From: Pontiellaceae bacterium
GTDB lineage: Bacteria > Verrucomicrobiota > Kiritimatiellia > Kiritimatiellales > Tichowtungiaceae
DNA length: 35,209 nt
Direction: 5' to 3'
Assembly (NCBI GenBank): GCA_029939835.1
Contig: JAOZSE010000007.1
Coordinates: 1 to 35,209 of the forward strand
Below the pieces are notes generated by a model. That model saw nothing but the letters and a program-made list of their open reading frames with translations. It was not told where the DNA came from and searched no databases. A program made the position numbers and the translations under genes. Shown piece after piece: positions 19,350 through 26,731 of this stretch. Within the stretch, counting starts at the first letter, position 1; each line of letters starts with the position of its first letter.

Positions 19350-20074
19350 CGGATGTTTTGCTCTGTCCAAACTTCGATGTTCGGATGATCACTAAGCGCC
19401 ACGCCGGCGGGAATGGTCTCCGGCTCGTTCAGGAGCGTCTGAATCATCTCTTTTTTCTCTTCGCCAGCAGCGAGAATAATAATCCGTTCCACGCGGTTCA
19501 GCAGGGTGGGTGTAACGCTGATTCGATCCGGCTTTTCCTTTTTTATGACCGGAATCGCCAGCCGGTTGTCGCGGAGTGAGGCATCTTCCATATTAAAAAG
19601 CGAAGCCGTGTGACCGTCGGTACCCAGTCCGAGGAAGCCGAGCGGGATTTTTTCAATCCGGCTTAATTCATCATGAAACGCCTGTGCGGCATCTTTGAGC
19701 GGAAGTTCTGTTTGAACCTTTATAAAGTGAGACGGGGTTGCCACTTCCTTTGGGCGTTGCTTCGCAATAGCGAAGCCTCTCTTCCGTTGGTCGAGTCCAG
19801 CCTGTCCAGACAGGCAGGATGCCTGTCCTACGTTGAATATTGGAAAGATCGTTCCGTAATTGCTGGCTGAATCGCTATCCGGCACATAGCGCTCATCACC
19901 CAGGAAGAGCGTGGCTTCGATGTTTCCGGCTGGAATTTGCCGGTAGATGTCCAGCGGTGTATTGCCGCCCGAAAGCATCAGGCCGCCGGGGCGGGGGAGG
20001 TATTCTGCAAACAGCTCCAGCATAGCGGGATGCAGTGTTTCAGTGTTCGGGAAAGCATGCAGTTTAATGTTCAT
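19346..20074 (-). CDS. pgl: 6-phosphogluconolactonase
   Basis: LMLSGGNTPLDIYRQI...ATLFLGDERYVPDSDSASNYGTIFPIF...LGFLGLGTDGHTASLF...RISVTPTLLNRVERIIILAAGEEKKEMI. Confidence 0.9.
   Translation of the reverse strand: MNIKLHAFPNTETLHPAMLELFAEYLPRPGGLMLSGGNTPLDIYRQIPAGNIEATLFLGDERYVPDSDSASNYGTIFPIFNVGQASCLSGQAGLDQRKRGFAIAKQRPKEVATPSHFIKVQTELPLKDAAQAFHDELSRIEKIPLGFLGLGTDGHTASLFNMEDASLRDNRLAIPVIKKEKPDRISVTPTLLNRVERIIILAAGEEKKEMIQTLLNEPETIPAGVALSDHPNIEVWTEQNIR
19759..19831. repeat. Palindromic repeats in frame within pgl
   Basis: gcttcgc-aata-gcgaagc (19759-19776) and ccagcctgtccagacaggcaggatgcctgtcctac (19797-19831). Confidence 0.75.
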
Positions 20075-20133
20075 AGCCTGACAGCATTGTAGAAAACGCT
20101 TACCCGCAAGGGAAGCGTTGCGGATGTAAAGAA

Positions 20134-20168
20134 CTGTATTTTTTCAGTGTATTCTGTGCGTTCTGTGG
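20134..20168. repeat. Degenerate 9-nt-period array upstream of panD
   Basis: tcagtgtat tctgtgcgt tctgtggta. Confidence 0.45.
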
Positions 20169-20202
20169 TACGCTCCCCATCTTTAAAAATCAGGGAAAAG
20201 CT

Positions 20203-20553
20203 ATGACCAGAACAATGCTTAAATCCAAAATTCACATGGCGACGCTGACGGGTACCGAGCTGTACTACACGGGCAGTATCTGTATTGATCAGGATCTGCT
20301 GGACGCGGTTGATATGCTTCCCGGCGAGCAGGTTCAGGTGGTCAATTTGAACAACGGTTCCCGGCTTTTTACTTACACGATTTCCGGCAAGCGCGGTTCA
20401 GGGATAATCGAACTGAACGGTCCGGCCGCCCGGTTGGGAGCTGTCGGCGATAAAGTCATTATCATTTCCTACGCCCAGATGGATGATGCCGAAGCAAAAG
20501 CGAACGAGCCGACGATTATCCATGTGGATGAGCAAAACGCCATCAGGCCCTGA
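20203..20553 (+). CDS. panD: Aspartate 1-decarboxylase
   Basis: MTRTMLKSKIHMATLTGTELYYTGSICIDQDLLDAVDMLPGEQVQVVNLNNGSRLFTY; G-S self-processing site. Confidence 0.95.
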   Translation: MTRTMLKSKIHMATLTGTELYYTGSICIDQDLLDAVDMLPGEQVQVVNLNNGSRLFTYTISGKRGSGIIELNGPAARLGAVGDKVIIISYAQMDDAEAKANEPTIIHVDEQNAIRP

Positions 20554-20558
20554 TGGAT

Positions 20559-20612
20559 CGTTCAAACGCTTTCGCTCGTTCAAGCCGTTGAAGCTGTTAC
20601 AGTCGTGAAAGG
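20559..20612. repeat. Degenerate 9-nt-period array on the 3' side of the four-helix-bundle gene
   Basis: cgttcaaac gctttcgct cgttcaagc cgttgaagc tgttacagt cgtgaaagg; contains the gene's stop codon. Confidence 0.7.
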
Positions 20613-21022
20613 GCGGGAATTAACATCATAAGGGCAATTTGGAATCCCGTTTTCCAACCGCTATGCTTTTGTAGATGTTTAATCAGGCCCCAACAGAGCT
20701 GTGCTTCCCGCACACACAGATTGTAAGCCTCTTTGAACTGCTTCTCTTTTATGTATTTTTGATCCAAAGCAAGATACAACATGCTTCGTACTTCACCTGT
20801 CGAGCCTCGGGCTATAAAAAGAAACTTGGCAAAATCTTTATTGCTCCCACGCTCAAATCCTTCAGCAATATTATTCATCACTGAAACCGCAGCGCGCTGC
20901 ATTTGATCTTTTAAACCGTAATCTTTAAAGAAGGAATCCTCTCGAGTATACGCATAAATCAGGTTCGCCAGTTCACGACCTACCTTCCACGCATCCAAAT
21001 CTTCAAACCGTGATACTTTCAT
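20597..21022 (-). CDS. Four-helix bundle protein (23S rRNA intervening-sequence-protein-like, Avd-related fold)
   Basis: FEDLDAWKVGRELANLIYAYTREDSFFKDYGLKDQMQRAAVSVMNNIAEGFERGSNKDFAKFLFIARGSTGEVRSMLYLALDQKYI; characteristic A-xSV-xNIAEGF motif. Confidence 0.95.
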   Translation of the reverse strand: MKVSRFEDLDAWKVGRELANLIYAYTREDSFFKDYGLKDQMQRAAVSVMNNIAEGFERGSNKDFAKFLFIARGSTGEVRSMLYLALDQKYIKEKQFKEAYNLCVREAQLCWGLIKHLQKHSGWKTGFQIALMMLIPALSRL

Positions 21023-21050
21023 AATCCATTCCTTATATTGTTATTTGACA

Positions 21051-21086
21051 CTTTAATGGCTTAAACGATTTTAACGGTTTTAACAA
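21051..21086. repeat. Degenerate 9-nt-period array on the 5' side of the four-helix-bundle gene
   Basis: ctttaatgg cttaaacga ttttaacgg ttttaacaa; inverted relative to the 3' array. Confidence 0.7.
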
Positions 21087-21157
21087 GTCCGTAAGGCCGT
21101 TTTAACGACAACTCCGCCAAGCTTGAAAATCGGTGGCGGATGAGTAAACTTCTCAGC

Positions 21158-23293
21158 ATGAAAATACTGAAATCGTATGGCCCCTTTCCTTTTACTGTAT
21201 TCCTGGGAGCGTTTCTTCTTTTTCAAATTCAGCCGTTGATCGGTAAATACTTCCTGCCCTGGTTTGGCGGGGCACCGTCCGTCTGGATGACCTGCCTGAT
21301 GTTTTTTCAGATTCTGCTGCTGGGTGGTTATACTTATGCTCACCTAGTTCAGCGGCTTACGCCGCGCAGACAGAGTATCATTCACGCCACCCTCCTTGTG
21401 CTGACTCTGCTGGTCGGCGGAATGCTGTGTTTTATCTGGAAATCGCCCATTTTGCCGGATATTTCATGGCGTCCGGAAGGGGTTGATTTTCCGACCTGGC
21501 ACATTCTCCGTCTACTGCTGGTCAGCATCGGCCTTTCCTATTTTCTTCTATCAACCAGCGCTTCACTGCTGCAGGCCTGGTTTCACCGGACGGATTCAGA
21601 AAAATCGCCATACGTTTTTTATGTGGTTTCCAATACCGCTTCTCTGCTGGCGCTTTTAAGCTATCCTTTTTTGGTGGAGCCCCACTTTGCGATAAAAACG
21701 CAGGCACTGCTCTGGAGCGCCGGGTTCGTAGCCTATGTGGTATTGTGCGGATGGTGTTCCTTCAGGGTTTGGAAATTGCCGCACACCCATACTCCCGTAT
21801 CTCACCACTCCCATACTTCACCACTCCCATACTCTAAATTCCGTCCGCTGTTATGGATCAGTCTGGCGTTTTGCGGGGTGCTGGCGCTGATGGCCATCAC
21901 AAACCAGATGACACAGGATGTTCCGCCTGTTCCGTTCCTCTGGATTCTGCCGCTGTCCATCTATCTGCTCAGCTACATCATCGGTTTCATGGAAAAGCAG
22001 AAGAACTGGCAGGATATCTACATCTATATTCTGTTGTGCGCCTTTGGGGCCGCCTGGTACCTGATGAAAGAAGGGCTGGAAATTGAAATCAGGCATCAGA
22101 TCGCGGCTTACAGCTTTATCCTGCTCGCCATCTGTCTCTTCTGTCACAATGCGCTCTACCGAACCAAACCCGATCCGAAACATCTCACCGGCTTCTATCT
22201 CTGCATTTCACTGGGCGGGGCGCTGGGCGGAATGTTTGTCGTCCTGGCGGCACCCTTCCTTTTCAAGGGATACTGGGAATATCAACTGGTGCTCATCCTT
22301 TCCGGTGCTCTGGCGGTCTTCTTCATCTATACGGATGCGGAAACCCGGCGGGTGTTCCGACCCGTTCGGCATGCCTTTCCGCTTCTGCTGATCGGATTTG
22401 CCGTTCTGCTCGGTTCGGGCATCGTCAAACACATGCGCGGCTCGGTTTATATGGAGCGCAACTTCTTCGGCAGTGTCCGGGTGGCCCTCGAATACAACAA
22501 CGGGATCCCGATTTATACTCTTATGCATGGGCAGATCAACCACGGCATGCAGATTGATCATCCGCGGCTCAAACTGCGCCCGACGACGTATTTTACGGCT
22601 GATAGCGGAGTGGGGATGGCGATACTCCTCAAACAGGCTGAAAGTGATTCTTTGCGGGTTGGAGTGCTTGGGCTGGGCATCGGCACCCTGGCGGCCTACG
22701 GACGGGAAGGGGATATCTACCGCCTGTATGAAATTGATCCGGCGGTTATCCGGCTGGCAGAAGAAACTCCGTATTTCAGCTATCTGCGCGATTCCAAAGC
22801 GGAAATTATAACGGTGGCGGGTGACGGACGCATTTCGCTTGAACGGGAGGCGCGGTCAACGCCCGCGCCCACAGACCCTGTAGCTGCGCCCGCTGGGCGC
22901 GGGGGCGGCCTTGTGCCGTTCGACATCCTCGTGCTGGACGCATTCAGCGGCGATTCACCGCCGGCACATCTTCTGACCCTGGAAGCCTTTGCGCTTTATT
23001 TGCAGCATTTGGCCGATGACGGCGTCATTGCCGTTAACATTTCCAACCGCTACCTCGATCTGCTGCCGGTGATTGGACAGGTGCGGAAAACATACGGGCT
23101 GGAGATGGCTTATATCCAAAGTCGAGGGGATCAGAAAATCAGCGCCAATGCCCAGTGGGTTCTGCTCAGCCGGGATAAAAAATTTATGCAGCATCCAGAC
23201 ATTGCCCGCGCCGACTCGTTGCACAAACGATCCGTGCGCAATATCCGGCCTTGGACTGACGATTACAGCAACCTGCTCTCGGTTTTAAAATAA
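21158..23293 (+). CDS. Polytopic membrane protein fused to a spermidine-synthase-like domain
   Basis: Multiple TM segments, then VGVLGLGIGTLAAYGREGDIYRLYEIDPAVIRLAEE...DILVLDAFSGDSPPAHLLTLEAFALYLQHL. Start at 21140 is also possible. Confidence 0.85.
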   Translation: MKILKSYGPFPFTVFLGAFLLFQIQPLIGKYFLPWFGGAPSVWMTCLMFFQILLLGGYTYAHLVQRLTPRRQSIIHATLLVLTLLVGGMLCFIWKSPILPDISWRPEGVDFPTWHILRLLLVSIGLSYFLLSTSASLLQAWFHRTDSEKSPYVFYVVSNTASLLALLSYPFLVEPHFAIKTQALLWSAGFVAYVVLCGWCSFRVWKLPHTHTPVSHHSHTSPLPYSKFRPLLWISLAFCGVLALMAITNQMTQDVPPVPFLWILPLSIYLLSYIIGFMEKQKNWQDIYIYILLCAFGAAWYLMKEGLEIEIRHQIAAYSFILLAICLFCHNALYRTKPDPKHLTGFYLCISLGGALGGMFVVLAAPFLFKGYWEYQLVLILSGALAVFFIYTDAETRRVFRPVRHAFPLLLIGFAVLLGSGIVKHMRGSVYMERNFFGSVRVALEYNNGIPIYTLMHGQINHGMQIDHPRLKLRPTTYFTADSGVGMAILLKQAESDSLRVGVLGLGIGTLAAYGREGDIYRLYEIDPAVIRLAEETPYFSYLRDSKAEIITVAGDGRISLEREARSTPAPTDPVAAPAGRGGGLVPFDILVLDAFSGDSPPAHLLTLEAFALYLQHLADDGVIAVNISNRYLDLLPVIGQVRKTYGLEMAYIQSRGDQKISANAQWVLLSRDKKFMQHPDIARADSLHKRSVRNIRPWTDDYSNLLSVLK
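21788..21836. repeat. 8-nt-period array in frame within the membrane/spermidine-synthase-like gene
   Basis: cccatact cccgtatc tcaccact cccatact tcaccact cccatact c, translated as TPVSHHSHTSPLPY. Confidence 0.75.
22851..22916. repeat. GC-rich palindromic insert in frame within the spermidine-synthase-like gene
   Basis: tcaacgcccgcgcccacagaccctgtagctgcgcccgctgggcgcgggggcgg; the gtagc...gcgcgg part resembles gtagccgcgtccggcgggcgcggtca at 25360 and 25806. Confidence 0.65.
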
Positions 23294-23503
23294 GAGGATA
23301 CAAACAGAAGGACGCGAAGGGCGCGAAGAAATCAAACTTCGTGATCTTAGAAAAACTGTAGCTGATAGCTTGCTCTGGAGGGACAGCGGCCTCGCTGTCC
23401 GTGGTCGCCGAGGCCGACGACCCTCCAAAAAAATGCGGCTATGACATTTCTTAAAATGCTTGCGATCTTAAGCTTAGGGGGTGTTTGTTCAGAATCCCGA
23501 CAC

Positions 23504-23532
23504 AAAAAAAGCCCCGGAAATCCGGGGCTTTT
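23504..23532 (-). terminator. Bidirectional-type intrinsic terminator
   Basis: aaaaaaagccccggaaatccggggctttt. Confidence 0.85.
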
Positions 23533-23570
23533 CAGTCGAAACGGTAGGGACGCATCTCCGAGGTGTCCGC

Positions 23571-24164
23571 TTATTCTTCGAGTTCAGCTTCCATTCTTGC
23601 CCGCTGGTTTTTGCGACGAAGCATCCATGCACCCATTCCGCCGATGCTAAACAGCAGGGCCGTCGCCGGCTCGGGAACTATAGTGGTTGTAAAGTAAGTG
23701 GCATCAGCGAGAGTGTTCGATGGAAGTTTGAACAAGTCAATTCCGCCGATGGTAATGATTTCCTGATCGCCTGTTCCACTTGCTTCTGCAGTATCGGTAA
23801 ACCAATAAGCGGTTGCGTCGTTCATGATGCTATTATTAAAAATAACACTGATCAGATAATCATTTGTTGATATGCCAACGCCAGGAAAGCTAAAGTTGTC
23901 GCCCCAGCTGATACCTGTTTTTCCGCTTTGTAAAGTTGTGGTTTTTTCCAGAAAAACATCATCGCTGTCTGTCGAGCCGTCTGCGAAGTTGATGGCTGTT
24001 GCGCCCCATCCGTCCTGATTGGTATCCTTATAAAGTGCGACCACCCAGCCGTTTTCCATGCCAAAAGCCGTCAGGTCTCTACTGCCCCACGTTATGTTCC
24101 CAGCCATGGAACTGAACGAAACCGATCCTAGAACCAGTATTGTGATCAGGCATTTTGCTTTCAT
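23571..24164 (-). CDS. PEP-CTERM sorting-domain protein
   Basis: N-terminal signal peptide; C-terminus VPEPATALLFSIGGMGAWMLRRKNQR. Confidence 0.88.
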   Translation of the reverse strand: MKAKCLITILVLGSVSFSSMAGNITWGSRDLTAFGMENGWVVALYKDTNQDGWGATAINFADGSTDSDDVFLEKTTTLQSGKTGISWGDNFSFPGVGISTNDYLISVIFNNSIMNDATAYWFTDTAEASGTGDQEIITIGGIDLFKLPSNTLADATYFTTTIVPEPATALLFSIGGMGAWMLRRKNQRARMEAELEE

Positions 24165-24203
24165 AGGAGTTCCTTTTCTTTCCTTGATTTGTTTTGTGAG
24201 CTG

Positions 24204-24983
24204 TTAAAGATTGCCCAGATATTTATTCGGTTCCGTTGTTGTCTTGCCGCCATAGGCAATAAACCAGAATCCTTCACCGACTGCAATAACATAGTCAGTT
24301 TCTGCGATGGCATTATTCCACTCATCCAGTGTATTGCAGGGATACCAATTAGCATCTGTATATAGACCATAGGCTTGATACTGGCCCGTACTGAAAGTAA
24401 CGATCCTGTCTGCTTCAAGATAATTTGCATGTGCAGTCAGATTGGATGTATTTAGCGTGGCAATCGCTTGATCAGAGGAAAAAGGATAGGCAATAAGCTG
24501 GTAGCCGTTGAGAAGAGCAATGTCCTTTGAAGCGTCAAGAACCGCATCACCGTCCAGATAGATGCTGTTGGTTGTTGTAGAACCGCTGGCGGGTAGTATC
24601 CAAAATCCGGAGCCAACAGGAAGCACCGGGTTAGTGGCTGAACCGGTATTCCATTCATCCAGTGTATTGCAGGGATAAAACTCATGATCCCCATCATACA
24701 TGGCGTAGGCCTGATAGACTGCGGCGTCGGCATCGAACACCACAACGCGATCAGCTTCGAGGTAATTTGAGGCCTCACGAAGTTGATTGGTACCAACGAC
24801 TTCTTTAAGCGTAGGCTCTTCGCCCGAAGCGGTGAAGTTTACACCCGCCAGTAGGTATTGGCCGGGAACGATATCTGTTTGCACATACCCCACCACATTG
24901 GCTGAGCTGACGACGTTGGAATCGGCTTGCACAAGCAAAGCGATTGTTAGCAGAAAGAGGGCTATTAGGCGCATGGTTTTCAT
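24204..24983 (-). CDS. Secreted protein with SSANVVGY N-terminal motif and internal duplication
   Basis: Signal peptide followed by SNVVSSANVVGYVQTDIVPGQYLLAGVNF; two PCNTLDEWN-containing repeats; paralogue at 27322-28095. Confidence 0.75.
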   Translation of the reverse strand: MKTMRLIALFLLTIALLVQADSNVVSSANVVGYVQTDIVPGQYLLAGVNFTASGEEPTLKEVVGTNQLREASNYLEADRVVVFDADAAVYQAYAMYDGDHEFYPCNTLDEWNTGSATNPVLPVGSGFWILPASGSTTTNSIYLDGDAVLDASKDIALLNGYQLIAYPFSSDQAIATLNTSNLTAHANYLEADRIVTFSTGQYQAYGLYTDANWYPCNTLDEWNNAIAETDYVIAVGEGFWFIAYGGKTTTEPNKYLGNL

Positions 24984-25353
24984 TTCGGTTCTCCTCATTA
25001 AATAGTGCTTCTTATCTAAGAGAGTGTAGTGGAGAGGGGGGGGCAGGACAATAGTTTTTTGGAAGAATTCGTGAGTATTTTTTCAGGTTTTTGAAGGTAC
25101 TTTGGGGTGCGGCGATAAAGCCATCAGGCGTATCGCCGCTTTTTCAGCGCGGGTGGATTGGAAAGAGAATGACAAAATCATTATGGCAAAATCATGAGAA
25201 ACGCAGATCAAAGATGATGTAGGAACGTTTACCCGAGGTTGCGAGGAAAACGTTGTCCGAAAAACGTCAGAATGATGGAAGGGAGAGGGGTGGCAAAATG
25301 ATTTACGACAGAATCATGCGAGTCGCGTTGCTCAGGGCAAAACCATTGATTGG

Positions 25354-25425
25354 ATTGCTGTAGCCGCGTCCGGCGGGCGCGGTCATTTAAGCAGAATGAT
25401 TATGAGCAGAATGATGTGCGGCAGA
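25354..25425. repeat. 72-bp perfect direct repeat, copy 1
   Basis: attgctgtagccgcgtccggcgggcgcggtcatttaagcagaatgattatgagcagaatgatgtgcggcaga, identical to 25801-25872. Confidence 0.95.
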
Positions 25426-25582
25426 ATGATGGGAGGGGATGAGAGGTTTGAATATCAACCACGGATACACACGGGAAAACAGATCGGCTCTGAGAGCCGA
25501 CGTTACATTACAACAAATGTAGTGTGGGTTCTACCTGTCCCGCGAAGCCTTGGCGAAGCGGGATGAACCCATTTGCGGTTAC

Positions 25583-25613
25583 AAAAAAAGTGCCCCGGAA
25601 GGGACGCTTTTTT
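25583..25613 (-). terminator. Intrinsic terminator (aaaaaaagtgccccggaagggacgctttttt)
   Basis: Near-identical to 26332-26359 and 26682-26711. Confidence 0.8.
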
Positions 25614-25663
25614 ATCGGCAGTTTCTTCTTATCGAAGGGCCTGCCCTGAGCTTGTCGAAGGGT

Positions 25664-25718
25664 TAGGCCATCCGCTGTTTCATGCGGAGAAACCAGGTCA
25701 GGCCGCCGCCGAGAGCCG
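25664..25718 (-). pseudogene. Relic of a PEP-CTERM protein 3' end
   Basis: Reverse complement encodes PALGGGLTWFLRMKQRMA*, almost identical to the end of the intact gene at 26732 (LALGGGLTWMLRMKQRMA*); no upstream ORF. Confidence 0.8.
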
Positions 25719-25800
25719 GAAAGAATCTCCGCCTCTACAGTTCAGCTTCCTGAACATTAAAGATACTGGACACTACCAGAAAAAGGTCGCATTTGATTCG

Positions 25801-25872
25801 ATTGCTGTAGCCGCGTCCGGCGGGCGCGGTCATTTAAGCAGAATGATTATGAGCAGAATGATGTGCGGCAGA
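25801..25872. repeat. 72-bp perfect direct repeat, copy 2
   Basis: Identical to 25354-25425; followed by about 108 bp of extra sequence before homology resumes. Confidence 0.95.
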
Positions 25873-25980
25873 CCTGAGACGAGCCGACCAAAGGGAGACG
25901 GGCTTTGCTGTGCAAAGCAATGAAACGAAGTGAAATGGCAACTCGAAAGTGGCCCCGCGACAGCGGGGCAGCGAAACGGC
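25873..25980. repeat. Insertion of about 108 bp with palindromes, interrupting copy 2
   Basis: gggctttgctgtgcaaagc and ggccccgcgacagcggggc hairpins; absent at the equivalent point of copy 1 (gcagaatgatggg). Confidence 0.65.
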
Positions 25981-26156
25981 AATGATGGGAGGGAGGGGGG
26001 TGGCAAAATCATGAACAGCAAAACCATTTTCGTATACCGCCCTTTTTAATGTCTTCATAATTTTGCTGTAAATGATTCTGCCATAGAACTATTCAGAAGG
26101 TTGCCTGTTGGAGATAATACGGAATCAAACTGATTAGTATTGGTTGTTAAAAAACC

Positions 26157-26280
26157 TTTACCACCCGCTTTGCTAGAGGAACAGCCGAGGAAGGAGAGGG
26201 GGAGCGCTGTATCCATTTCCTGCAACGCTCTGACTTCCTCAGAAGTTTGCTCTAATGAACGAAGTGAATGGGTGGTAAAA
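26157..26280. repeat. Long element bounded by inverted repeats TTTACCACCCGCTT / ...AAGTGAATGGGTGGTAAAA
   Basis: tttaccaccc (26157-26166) and gggtggtaaa (26270-26279). Confidence 0.65.
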
Positions 26281-26331
26281 ATCCTACCCAAGTTAATTTG
26301 GTATAAGTTGACTGCACTGAGAATCGTGCAT

Positions 26332-26359
26332 AAAAAAAGCGCCCCGGAAGGGACGCTTT
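26332..26359 (-). terminator. Intrinsic terminator (aaaaaaagcgccccggaagggacgcttt)
   Basis: Direct reading; downstream of the DUF1640-like gene. Confidence 0.8.
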
Positions 26360-26371
26360 GCGGTGCGCGGA

Positions 26372-26608
26372 TCAGCGGATGAGAAGGGGGAGCCCTGCGA
26401 AGAGGATCATCGCCAGCGCGATCAGCATGGCGCCGATCTTTACAGTCATGCGCAACTCGAGTTCTTTCAAATCCTGCTTGGCGGCCAACTGTTCGTTAAT
26501 CAGGTCAGAGATTGCTTCGGCTTGAACTTCTGCCTGTTCCTCGGTAAAGCCGACGGCTTTCAGTTTTTTGGCGTAGGCCAGTGTGTCGAATGCTATTGCG
26601 TGTGCCAT
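26372..26608 (-). CDS. DUF1640-like coiled-coil protein with C-terminal TM helix
   Basis: MAHAIAFDTLAYAKKLKAVGFTEEQAEVQAEAISDLINEQLAAKQDLKELELRMTVKIGAMLIALAMILFAGLPLLIR. Confidence 0.85.
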   Translation of the reverse strand: MAHAIAFDTLAYAKKLKAVGFTEEQAEVQAEAISDLINEQLAAKQDLKELELRMTVKIGAMLIALAMILFAGLPLLIR

Positions 26609-26681
26609 ACTAAAATTGTCCTTGCGGTTTTTATAACTGAATACCGGAGAGAGAATACTTTGTGAGACCTTTACATGCAAT

Positions 26682-26711
26682 AAAAAAAGCGCCCCGGAAG
26701 GGACGCTTTTT
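26682..26711 (-). terminator. Intrinsic terminator (aaaaaaagcgccccggaagggacgcttttt)
   Basis: Direct reading; downstream of the PEP-CTERM gene. Confidence 0.85.
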
Positions 26712-26731
26712 CGTGCATAGAGGAGCTTGGT

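Noticed and set aside
20559-21086. Possible diversity-generating retroelement because of the Avd-like fold
   Set aside because: No reverse transcriptase and no template/variable repeat pair seen in the window; the four-helix-bundle protein alone does not make a DGR.
25354-25872. Possible CRISPR array
   Set aside because: Repeats are irregular, self-similar and adjacent with no unique spacers of constant length; no cas genes. Same conclusion for the 7-10-nt arrays.
25573-25923. 116-aa ORF in the repeat zone
   Set aside because: Crosses a terminator, a PEP-CTERM relic on the opposite strand and the 72-bp repeat; not a credible gene.
26055-26291. 78-aa minus-strand ORF
   Set aside because: Lies within the TTTACCACCC inverted-repeat element; no domain features.
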